Assembly (NCBI RefSeq): GCF_003112675.1
Contig: NZ_BFAY01000006.1
Span: 310,001 to 374,000, forward strand
Direction of reading: 5' to 3'
DNA length: 64,000 bases
Source: Leptospira johnsonii
GTDB taxonomy: Bacteria; Spirochaetota; Leptospiria; Leptospirales; Leptospiraceae
In this document: positions 55,575 to 64,000 of the stretch, one piece after another
Layout of the letters: each line of letters begins with the position of its first letter
Position numbering within the stretch: the first letter of the stretch is position 1
Position numbers and translations under genes: made by a program
Notes under the pieces: model-generated
What the model saw: only the letters and a program-made list of their open reading frames with translations
Told to the model about the DNA's origin: nothing
Databases searched by the model: none

Positions 55575-55991
55575 ATGGAAACTGCGGGAACACAAAAGAT
55601 CAGAGAAGGTCATAAACATTCTTTGAACGTAAGATGGGATGAGTTAGATGCGAACAGACATGTGAATAATAAGAACTATCAGGGTTATTTAGATGAGGCC
55701 AGAATGAGAGCCATGAGAGATTGGGGAGCTCCTATGGAAGAATTTGCTGACAAAGGTTTTGGTCCTGTGATCTTAAATTTGAATCTAAAATTTGTAAAAG
55801 AGATCTCTTATCCGGAAGAAATCACCATCGAATCGGATCTGGTTTTAACTTCTCCCACAAGAGCTGTATTTGAACAAAAAATACTTTTGTCAAACGGCAA
55901 AGTTGCCTGCCAAGCAAGCACAGAGTGGACTTTATTAGATCTGAACAGAAAACGTCCTGCGAAATTTTTAGAAGTTCTTTCCGTAGTTTAG
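55575..55991 (+). CDS. Hotdog-fold acyl-CoA thioesterase (FadM/YbgC-like)
   Basis: 138 residues with a 4HBT hotdog fold. The catalytic Asp sits in V-R-W-D-E-L-D-A-N-R-H-V-N-N near 20, with a conserved Tyr in N-Y-Q-G-Y-L-D-E-A-R. The family hydrolyses acyl-CoA in the cytoplasm. It starts three bases after tetR, so it is cotranscribed and probably part of the same response. Confidence 0.9.
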   Translation: METAGTQKIREGHKHSLNVRWDELDANRHVNNKNYQGYLDEARMRAMRDWGAPMEEFADKGFGPVILNLNLKFVKEISYPEEITIESDLVLTSPTRAVFEQKILLSNGKVACQASTEWTLLDLNRKRPAKFLEVLSVV

Positions 55992-56143
55992 CTCTATGGG
56001 TCAGTCATACAGAGTGAAGCGAGTAGAGGAAATTTAACTATATTAAACTAATTTAATAATAATACCGAATCCCCTTCCAAAACAATGTCGATTTAGGATT
56101 TAAGTTTGCCATAACGGTAGATTCATCCAAGATAACGAACGAA

Positions 56144-57355
56144 ATGGAGGCAGTAGAAATTGAAACAGAAATTATCCCATTCTTCCAACCGATCCTATCC
56201 GTTGAAGACGGACGAATTTTTGCTCACGAAGTTTTAGCACGTAAAAAGAGTATTGATGGTATCGTTTCTGCTGGTTATTTATTCTCCGCGGAGACAGGTC
56301 TTTCCGATTCTGAATTGGGAGAATTGGAAGAAGGTCTCTGGAGAAAAGCATTAGAAAAACTTAAAATTCATCCGGACCAATCCAAATTATTCCTGAATAT
56401 TTCTCCAAATCGTCTTTATAGGGAATTGGAGAATGAAAGGATAGATTCTTTTAGATTATTACGTTTAACCAGAGAGTATGGGATAGAACCGACCCGTATT
56501 ATTTTAGAGGTTACTGAAGAGGAATTTTCCGGAAGCCTGGATTCCTTAAGAATAGCAGTGGACCTTCTCCGCGCATATGGATTTAAAATCGCATTGGACG
56601 ATTTAGGATCGGAGGCCTCAGGGATAGAAAGAGTGGGACTTCTCCGCCCTGACTTTTTAAAATTAGACCTCAGATTGATCAGAGCTTCTTCTCGTTCTCC
56701 TTCGGTCAGAAAAGTATTGGAACATATTCGCGATATCGCCTTCTCCTTAGGCGCTTCCGTTTTGTATGAAGGTTTAGAAACCCAAGAAGAATTGTATTTT
56801 GCATTAGAAGGCGGAGCAAGATTTCTACAGGGATTTTTGCTCTTGAAACCTGGAGCAGAACTTTCCACCGGCAAGGAGCCTTCTTTATCCATCAAAGAAA
56901 TGGTGAAATTTTTTCATCAGAAAAAAATGGAAGCTCTTCGCCAAGAGCTGAATTTCGAAAATAAGATCAGACTGACTTTAGGGGAGCTTCTGAATCCTTT
57001 CCCTGTATTAAAAATAGCTAATAGATATATGATTGACGCTTATACTGTTTTCCAATCTTCCAAAGAGATCCATAGGGTCTATATCACCGATTCTAAAGGA
57101 ACTCAATTGTCTCCCTACTATATGAGGACAGGAGAGGATTCTTTTAGGGAAACAAGTCATGGGATCGGTAAAAATTGGTCTTACCTTCCGTATTTCTATA
57201 GGCAGCTTAGAGATTCTATGAGAAAGCCAGATGATTGGGGAATGAGCGAGCGTTACTTCGATAGCGACGCAGTAAAGGATTTGATCGTTTTTAGCAGAGA
57301 AGTAGAATCCGGTGCCTATGTGTTTTTGGACGTGACCGCCCCTCGACTGTATTAA
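56144..57355 (+). CDS. EAL-domain phosphodiesterase with C-terminal sensor
   Basis: 403 residues. The EAL domain (about 1-250) keeps the key acids: H-E-V-L-A-R in place of E-A-L, N-I-S-P-N-R, E-V-T-E-E-E, D-D-L-G-S, L-K-L-D, Y-E-G-L-E-T and L-Q-G-F. It should cleave c-di-GMP to pGpG. The remaining 150 residues resemble the YkuI C-terminal PAS-like domain (Y-M-I-D-A-Y-T-V-F, then Y-V-F-L-D-V-T-A-P). No membrane helix. With the GGDEF and PilZ proteins elsewhere in the window it completes a c-di-GMP set. The small winged-helix gene follows after 12 bases. Confidence 0.86.
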   Translation: MEAVEIETEIIPFFQPILSVEDGRIFAHEVLARKKSIDGIVSAGYLFSAETGLSDSELGELEEGLWRKALEKLKIHPDQSKLFLNISPNRLYRELENERIDSFRLLRLTREYGIEPTRIILEVTEEEFSGSLDSLRIAVDLLRAYGFKIALDDLGSEASGIERVGLLRPDFLKLDLRLIRASSRSPSVRKVLEHIRDIAFSLGASVLYEGLETQEELYFALEGGARFLQGFLLLKPGAELSTGKEPSLSIKEMVKFFHQKKMEALRQELNFENKIRLTLGELLNPFPVLKIANRYMIDAYTVFQSSKEIHRVYITDSKGTQLSPYYMRTGEDSFRETSHGIGKNWSYLPYFYRQLRDSMRKPDDWGMSERYFDSDAVKDLIVFSREVESGAYVFLDVTAPRLY

Positions 57356-57367
57356 ACAACGGTTTCA

Positions 57368-57589
57368 ATGAGCGGTATTGAAAACCAAATCCTACAAGAT
57401 ATCTATAGGGCGTCTTCCGAAGGAGGATTTCTTACGATGAGGGATTTGGAACTGAACACTTCTCTATCCGAATGGAAGCTGAGACCTCACCTAGAAGATC
57501 TGAAAGAGGCCAGCCTGATCGTGGAGCACCCAGAAGGATTCCAGGTTGCTCCTAAAGGCAAACATTTTTATCAAAGCAATTGGGGTTAA
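57368..57589 (+). CDS. Small winged-helix-like protein
   Basis: 73 residues. The layout (helix, helix D-L-E-L-N-T-S-L-S-E-W-K-L-R-P-H-L-E-D-L, then a beta wing E-A-S-L-I-V-E-H-P-E-G-F-Q-V-A-P-K-G-K) resembles a winged helix, possibly DNA-binding. It starts 12 bases after the EAL gene and may act with it. No family recognised. The stop overlaps the convergent transporter gene by four bases. Confidence 0.55.
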   Translation: MSGIENQILQDIYRASSEGGFLTMRDLELNTSLSEWKLRPHLEDLKEASLIVEHPEGFQVAPKGKHFYQSNWG

Positions 57590-58518
57590 TTCGGAACTTC
57601 CAATTCTTCTTCGACCGCCGAAACTTCTTCTTTTTTTCCCTGGGTCCTGTTCAATATGATCACAGACGAGATCGCGAACACTCCGCCGAGTAATGTACTT
57701 AATTTAGGCTCTTCTCCCAAAAAGATCCAACTTCCTAAGAGTGCTGTCACAGGCACGAGGAAGATAAAAGAACTCGCGGTTCTTGATCCCAATCTACTGG
57801 AAGCATAAAAATACACTGTGGTACCAAAGGTTGTGGATATTACGGAAAGATAAAGTAGTTGGACCCAAAAATTCCAATCATTGTCCATTACTCCGCCTAG
57901 ATCGTAAGGAAATGCGAGAAATAGATCTAAGATCGTTCCGATGCTGAATACATAAAAGCTGTACACCATCGGAGACATTCTTTGTCCAGTGCTATGACTA
58001 TTCATACTTAGAATTGCCCAACTAAACGCACAAAGAAGAAAGTAAACGTTCCCTGATTGGAATAAGAGTGTCCAATCTCCTTCCCAAATTTTTAAGAGAA
58101 AGAATCCACCGGTTAATCCTATGAACAAACCTACAAATTCTTTTCCGGAAGGAAGTTTTTTCTGGAAGGTATGGACTAAGATATAAGTAAAGATCGGATT
58201 CATTGTGGTGACTAATACCCCACCTGCTCCGGCTAGTCCTTGCTTAAGCCCCAATAAGAAAAACTGATTGTATATGGTGTATAAGACAGCGCCTATTGCA
58301 ACTTGTAGTAATCCTTTTTTGTCCGGTAAGGCAATTGATTCCTTTCTTATGATGAGGATCGGGACCAGTGAAATTGCGGTCGCTAAGAATCTCCAGAATA
58401 CGATCACGATTGGAGGTTCTGTGCCCACAATCGATTTTGCAGAAGGCCAAGCGAATCCCCAACTCACCATGGCAATCACGAGTAGGATAAAGAATTTTAT
58501 AGATTGATTTTGGAACAT
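57586..58518 (-). CDS. EamA/DMT-family transporter
   Basis: 310 residues with ten membrane helices in two EamA repeats (M-V-S-W-G-F-A-W-P-S-A-K at the start; F-G-T-T-V-Y-F-Y-A-S-S-R-L-G-S-R-T-A-S in the second half). These inner-membrane carriers export amino acids, nucleotides or other metabolites, substrate unknown. A short Glu-rich tail follows. A terminator lies upstream of its start, on the other side of which are the small genes that follow. Confidence 0.88.
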   Translation of the reverse strand: MFQNQSIKFFILLVIAMVSWGFAWPSAKSIVGTEPPIVIVFWRFLATAISLVPILIIRKESIALPDKKGLLQVAIGAVLYTIYNQFFLLGLKQGLAGAGGVLVTTMNPIFTYILVHTFQKKLPSGKEFVGLFIGLTGGFFLLKIWEGDWTLLFQSGNVYFLLCAFSWAILSMNSHSTGQRMSPMVYSFYVFSIGTILDLFLAFPYDLGGVMDNDWNFWVQLLYLSVISTTFGTTVYFYASSRLGSRTASSFIFLVPVTALLGSWIFLGEEPKLSTLLGGVFAISSVIILNRTQGKKEEVSAVEEELEVPN

Positions 58519-58577
58519 CCCTAGTTCTGCCTCATTACCAGTTTTTTTCTTCTCCTCTTGAAGAGGAGTATAATAAA

Positions 58578-58601
58578 AAACCCGGCCTTAGTGCCGGGTT
58601 T
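58578..58601. terminator. Rho-independent terminator
   Basis: AAACCCGGC, six-base loop, GCCGGGTTT, with A and T flanks. It lies 31 bases downstream of the stop of the 70-residue minus-strand gene and ends that transcript. Confidence 0.85.
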
Positions 58602-58631
58602 CCTTTCGACTTTTAGTCTGTATCTGAATGA

Positions 58632-58844
58632 TCATGCATTTAGATCGATTAGATAACCCCTGCGAGTAATTTGATCGTCGGTATTTACGCCTACCTTGGC
58701 GAGACTCTTCGGCGCTGTCACAACAGACTCCATGTTGCTGAGAGGATGAAGACGATCCGGCATATTACGGATGGTGAATTCGGATTGTGAGAATTGTTGG
58801 GCAGCTCGGTTATTACTTCCGGCTGCATTGATTTCTTGTAACAT
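58632..58844 (-). CDS. Small hypothetical protein
   Basis: 70 residues from the ATG at 58844 (TAGGA ten bases upstream; the frame is open to TTG 58886). It is not recognised. Sequence is polar, with Q-E-I-N-A-A-G-S-N-N-R-A-A-Q-Q-F-S-Q-S-E-style runs and no signal peptide or hydrophobic core, so it may be partly disordered. A good terminator follows, which supports a real transcript. Confidence 0.45.
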   Translation of the reverse strand: MLQEINAAGSNNRAAQQFSQSEFTIRNMPDRLHPLSNMESVVTAPKSLAKVGVNTDDQITRRGYLIDLNA

Positions 58845-58947
58845 AACTGCGAATCCTATTTTTACAAAATTTAGACTATTCGGCAAGTTTTGTAAAGAAA
58901 GAAATTTCGGGAAAGAATGACCACTTTAGCCGTGATTGCAGGAACTC

Positions 58948-59634
58948 CTACAGAGCCTCGCCTTCCCAGCGTGGGTAAACCATTTCTTCTTCCTCTTGAG
59001 GAACGGAAGAACCGGCCTCGTCCTCGAGTAAGGTGAATCCTCTTGGCTCCCCTATGAATTCAGGGAAATATTCGAAGAATAATTTACCCGCGATAATCCT
59101 TTTGGCGGCAGGATAATTTTGTCGGAATGTATCTGAAAAATCCAACTCAGGTAATTGGTGGAATTGGATCCTGTCTTCAAAATTGATAAAGTCCTGTTTG
59201 GAAAATCCAATATTTCGAGAAACAATCTCGTCCTTGAGTAAGATCCAATCCAATTTGAATCTCATTCGATATCCTTGGAATGCGGAAGATCTTTGGATCA
59301 AATTTACGATCCTCATCAAAGGATATTCCATATTGTAATATGGCGTAAGATAGACCATCAGGTATCTTTGAGAAAAACCAAGAGGTTCCCAAACATTTTC
59401 TGGAGAAATATTATTATCACCGTCGAATCTTAACTCTTCTAACATAGAGTGAAGAGCCGGAGCGTTCTTTTTTTCGGTATAGAATTCCTGGATGGCGATC
59501 TCTCCGAATTCTCCGTAATAAAGCCATTTATATAGATCTTGGATCTCTGCCAAAGGATGAGCTCGCAAGAATCTATTCAGACTCTCGATCTTCTCTTCTC
59601 TAGTGCGGTTTTCGTCTATCTCCTTGTGAATCAT
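58948..59634 (-). CDS. Hypothetical soluble protein
   Basis: 228 residues, not recognised. Mixed alpha/beta, rich in aromatic residues (I-Q-D-L-Y-K-W-L-Y-Y-G-E-F-G, F-S-Q-R-Y-L-M-V-Y-L-T-P-Y-Y-N-M), with an acidic C-terminal tail (Q-E-E-E-E-M-V-Y). No signal peptide or membrane helix. It is followed on the same strand by the small 70-residue gene. Function unknown. Confidence 0.6.
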   Translation of the reverse strand: MIHKEIDENRTREEKIESLNRFLRAHPLAEIQDLYKWLYYGEFGEIAIQEFYTEKKNAPALHSMLEELRFDGDNNISPENVWEPLGFSQRYLMVYLTPYYNMEYPLMRIVNLIQRSSAFQGYRMRFKLDWILLKDEIVSRNIGFSKQDFINFEDRIQFHQLPELDFSDTFRQNYPAAKRIIAGKLFFEYFPEFIGEPRGFTLLEDEAGSSVPQEEEEMVYPRWEGEAL

Positions 59635-59715
59635 AAAAACCTTAAGGAAGATTTTTAAATCCGGTCACTTCCTAATTCAAGCCTAAAACGAACCCTCGGA
59701 AATTTTAGAAATAGT

Positions 59716-60351
59716 TTATTCTTGGTCTTTAGAATACTTCTCTTTATCGGAAGCGAATTCCTGCCCTTTGATCAATCGGATCAAATTGGTCCTATGAAGT
59801 ACCAAGATCGTAAAACTGATACATACGATCGCCCAAAAGATAGGAGTGTTAAAACTTTTACCGTCTATCAAAGAAAGTATATAGTAGGAAATAGGAAGAG
59901 TGATGGCTCCTCCTATGGAACCGATGGACACAAACCCGAAGATCTTTTTCAAACTTAAGAATACCATCAATGTGACGAGTATCGGTCCGGGAGCGAGTAC
60001 TGCAAATACGCCGAAGCTTGTGGCCACTCCCTTCCCCCCTTTAAACTTTAAGAAGGGAGAGAACATATGACCGAGAACTGCAGCCACTCCGCAGATCAAT
60101 GCCAAAAGTTCATTAGATTCTCCGAATAAGATCCGGATCAAAAGCGGAAAGATCGCACCTTTAAAAATATCCAAAAGCAGGACGGGCAAACCGATTTTCC
60201 AACCAAGCAATCTTGTCACATTGGTTGCTCCGATATTGCCGCTTCCTTTTTGTCGAATATCGATCCCCTTATACTTTGCAGCTAAAAATCCGAAAGGAAC
60301 AGAACCCAAGAGAAAAGAAGCAGGCGGGAAAACGATATACAGCTCGTTCAT
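59716..60351 (-). CDS. plsY: Glycerol-3-phosphate acyltransferase PlsY
   Basis: 211 residues, five membrane helices. The motif [12 protein letters not shown] and the later G-G-K-G-V-A-T belong to PlsY, which uses acyl-phosphate to acylate G3P as the first step of phospholipid synthesis. The start overlaps the der stop by four bases (ATGA), so translation is coupled. It ends the AAA-smpB-der-plsY operon. Confidence 0.95.
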   Translation of the reverse strand: MNELYIVFPPASFLLGSVPFGFLAAKYKGIDIRQKGSGNIGATNVTRLLGWKIGLPVLLLDIFKGAIFPLLIRILFGESNELLALICGVAAVLGHMFSPFLKFKGGKGVATSFGVFAVLAPGPILVTLMVFLSLKKIFGFVSIGSIGGAITLPISYYILSLIDGKSFNTPIFWAIVCISFTILVLHRTNLIRLIKGQEFASDKEKYSKDQE

Positions 60352-61718
60352 TTTCGATCGGACCTCAATTCCAAACGGATGGGAATGCCCTTTAGATTAT
60401 ACTTTTCGGTCAGCTTCTTCTTAATGAATGTTAATAGGTTGGATTTGAAATAATCGATATGGTTCACGAATAAGATCAAATGGAACGGAGAAACGGAAAC
60501 TTGTGTACAATACAACATCTTAGGAGGTTTATTAGCGGAGAAGGACCTACCCGCTTCCGCCATCCATGCCCTAAGAGACTGATTCAATTCGGAAGTGGAG
60601 ATCTTTTTCTTAGAGCGAGATGCCAGATCTATGGTCATCTCCATCATCTTATGGATCCTCTGCTTTTCCTTAGCGCTTAAGGTGATGATCTGTATTTCTT
60701 TTAGAAGAGGAAATCTGGAATACAAACGTTCTTGGTAGTTTTTAAAGGAATCATTATCCTTATCTTCTATAGCGTCCCATTTGTTTACGGCGAGTAGGAA
60801 AGGTTTTCCTTCTTCTTGGAGCATTCCTACGATCTTTTTGTCGAATTCTCCGAAACCTTTAAGTGCGTCCAAAAGATGGATGACCACATCCGAATTCTCG
60901 ATTGTCCTTTTTGTTCTTTGGTAAGAATAAAATTCCAAAGCTTCTGCCTTATCCGATTTTCTTCGGATACCTGCAGTGTCTGTGATACGGATCTTTTTAC
61001 CTTCGAAGGTAACTGTTGTATCTACAGAGTCTCTGGTAGTTCCCGCAACCTCGCTCACAACCGCTCTATCATATCCGCAAAGGGCATTTAATAAACTGGA
61101 TTTTCCGGCGTTCGGTTTTCCTACGATGGCGAGGCTGAAATCTTCCGTAGGAGTAGTCTCTCCTTCTTCGGAGGTTTGGTTCTTTCGTTTTGCGTTTGGA
61201 AGTAAGAATGCGATCTTTTCCAAAAGAAGCGGAAGGTTCCTTCTACCTATCGCGGAAATCGGTAGGATCTCCGACAAGCCCATCTTATAAAAAGAATCTA
61301 GGTCCTCTTCATCTTCAGGATGATCCACTTTGTTAACGCAGTATAACGCAGGGATCTGGTTTAGCTCAGGATCTTTTCTGAATTTATCGATGAGCCTGGA
61401 ATCGTAAGAAGTAACTTCTTTTAGATCCAAAAGAAAAACTACTAGGTCGGATTCTGCAACTTGTCTGAAAGCGTTCTCGAGAACTGCTTCTTCCAGACCT
61501 TCAGGTCTTTCTATGTCTAGACCGGGAGTATCGGCGAGGATAAAGTCCAGGCCCTTCTCCGGATTTAAAACCCTGGCACGAAGAACGTCTCGGGTTACGC
61601 CAGGATAATCTTCTGTGATCGCTAATTTCTTTTTCAGAAGCGCGTTGAATAACGTGGACTTACCAACATTCTGGCGTCCTACGATACTTATTATCGGAAC
61701 TCTTTTTTTGGAGGACAT
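60348..61718 (-). CDS. der: Ribosome-biogenesis GTPase Der
   Basis: 456 residues with two GTPase domains. G1 motifs are G-R-Q-N-V-G-K-S-T and [10 protein letters not shown]3 are D-T-P-G-L and D-T-A-G-I, G4 are N-K-V-D and N-K-W-D. A KH-like C-terminal domain closes it. Der is needed for 50S assembly. The start abuts the smpB stop directly (TAA-ATG). Confidence 0.97.
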   Translation of the reverse strand: MSSKKRVPIISIVGRQNVGKSTLFNALLKKKLAITEDYPGVTRDVLRARVLNPEKGLDFILADTPGLDIERPEGLEEAVLENAFRQVAESDLVVFLLDLKEVTSYDSRLIDKFRKDPELNQIPALYCVNKVDHPEDEEDLDSFYKMGLSEILPISAIGRRNLPLLLEKIAFLLPNAKRKNQTSEEGETTPTEDFSLAIVGKPNAGKSSLLNALCGYDRAVVSEVAGTTRDSVDTTVTFEGKKIRITDTAGIRRKSDKAEALEFYSYQRTKRTIENSDVVIHLLDALKGFGEFDKKIVGMLQEEGKPFLLAVNKWDAIEDKDNDSFKNYQERLYSRFPLLKEIQIITLSAKEKQRIHKMMEMTIDLASRSKKKISTSELNQSLRAWMAEAGRSFSANKPPKMLYCTQVSVSPFHLILFVNHIDYFKSNLLTFIKKKLTEKYNLKGIPIRLELRSDRK

Positions 61719-62201
61719 TTAAGAGTAATTCTTGGCCTTCATCGCTCTCGCGATTTCCAGTTTTGCGTCGCTTTTTTTCATATCTTCCCGTTTGTCGTAG
61801 AGTTTTTTAGGTTTTCCTAATGCTAGCTCTACCTTAGCCCAACGGTTGTCTTTAAAATATACTTTAGTCGCGACGAGCACCAATCCCTTTTCTTTGATCT
61901 GTTTATCTAACTTATCTATCTCTTTTCTATTCAGCAGAAGTTTACGAGGTCTAATATCCGGATGATTTGCATATCCTCCGTTTTTGTATGGATTGATGGA
62001 AAAACCATCCAGGTAAACTTCTCCGTTCTTTATCTTTGCAAATGCATCTGTAAGGTTTGCTTTTTTTTCTCGGAGACTTTTGACTTCAGATCCGGATAAT
62101 ACAATCCCCGCTTCGATGAATGAGATCAACTCGAAGTTAAACTTGGCTTTTTTATTTACCAGAGGTTGAGGGCTGTTGTCTTTTTCCTTTTTCGTGGCCA
62201 T
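61719..62201 (-). CDS. smpB: SsrA-binding protein SmpB
   Basis: 160 residues. The OB-fold start [24 protein letters not shown], then G-F-S-I-N-P-Y-K and the C-terminal basic tail of K-K-L-Y-D-K-R (about 135-145) match SmpB. It binds tmRNA and delivers it to stalled ribosomes. The tmRNA gene is not in this window. The start at 62201 is 35 bases after the AAA/VWA stop, with a hairpin in between; der follows at once. Confidence 0.96.
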   Translation of the reverse strand: MATKKEKDNSPQPLVNKKAKFNFELISFIEAGIVLSGSEVKSLREKKANLTDAFAKIKNGEVYLDGFSINPYKNGGYANHPDIRPRKLLLNRKEIDKLDKQIKEKGLVLVATKVYFKDNRWAKVELALGKPKKLYDKREDMKKSDAKLEIARAMKAKNYS

Positions 62202-62211
62202 AGTTCCCAGG

Positions 62212-62228
62212 CGCGGGTTTTACCCGCG
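62212..62228 (-). other. Hairpin between the AAA/VWA gene and smpB
   Basis: CGCGGGT-aaa-ACCCGCG, a perfect 7 bp GC-rich stem with a three-base loop. It lacks a T-run, so it may act as an RNA-stability or attenuation element rather than a full terminator. Confidence 0.45.
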
Positions 62229-62235
62229 TTTACCG

Positions 62236-63999
<1,764 letters not shown>

Positions 64000-64000
64000 C

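Overview
The window looks like a stretch of a Leptospira chromosome. It carries several families typical of that genus: an EAL/GGDEF/PilZ-rich gene set, a FlaA-type flagellar sheath protein, a haem oxygenase, many lipoproteins with loose lipoboxes, SBBP-repeat lipoproteins and Cys-rich secreted proteins. By eye the GC content is in the low forties, higher than I expect for L. interrogans and more like the intermediate (P2) species; this was not computed. The gene content is mostly housekeeping. I see no phage, no IS element and no CRISPR array.

Layout. 1-5.7 kb: a cut-off CapA-like lipoprotein, an SBBP beta-propeller lipoprotein, an SLC13/DASS transporter, purU, and two small heat-shock genes behind two tandem CIRCE-like operators. 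5.7-9.8 kb: a copper operon on the minus strand, with a cupredoxin/beta-helix/membrane lipoprotein, a small membrane protein, a two-domain multicopper oxidase and SCO. 9.9-18.6 kb: NhaC antiporter, RluA-type synthase, PilZ protein, an unusual ATP-grasp/FMN-oxidase fusion, mnmA and a double aspartic-protease lipoprotein. 18.6-23.7 kb: diguanylate cyclase, initiator tRNA-Met, proC, yggS, a FlaA-like secreted protein and a HAD hydrolase. 23.7-33 kb: waaA, nadE, a lipoprotein, rsmI, flgM, a degenerate iron-ADH homologue, bactofilin and recJ.

33-42.9 kb: pcnB with a Gly/Arg tail, an M23 peptidase, an Lgt-family gene, a roughly 180 bp palindromic intergenic element, a short DsbD, an alginate-export-type porin, and glnA behind a clear sigma-54 promoter. 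43-53 kb: hypotheticals, an elongator tRNA-Met, thiGH, a short hinge-poor SMC, a DUF115/MptE-like protein and an SrkA-like kinase. 53-58.5 kb: haem oxygenase, MFS transporter, TetR regulator with a 28 bp operator palindrome, thioesterase, EAL phosphodiesterase, a small winged-helix protein and an EamA transporter. 58.6-64 kb: a minus-strand operon of a degenerate AAA/VWA protein (cut by the window edge), smpB, der and plsY, plus two hypotheticals.

The strongest candidates for something undescribed are the copper operon at 5.7-9.8 kb (its first gene fuses a blue-copper domain to a NosD-type beta-helix and a membrane module shared with the next gene) and the ATP-grasp/alpha-hydroxy-acid oxidase fusion at 13.8-16.1 kb. 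Several proteins have lost residues that define their family (iron-ADH, AAA Walker B, VWA MIDAS, SMC hinge, the GlnA adenylylation Tyr). All functions are inferred from sequence motifs read by eye; no search or structure prediction was run.
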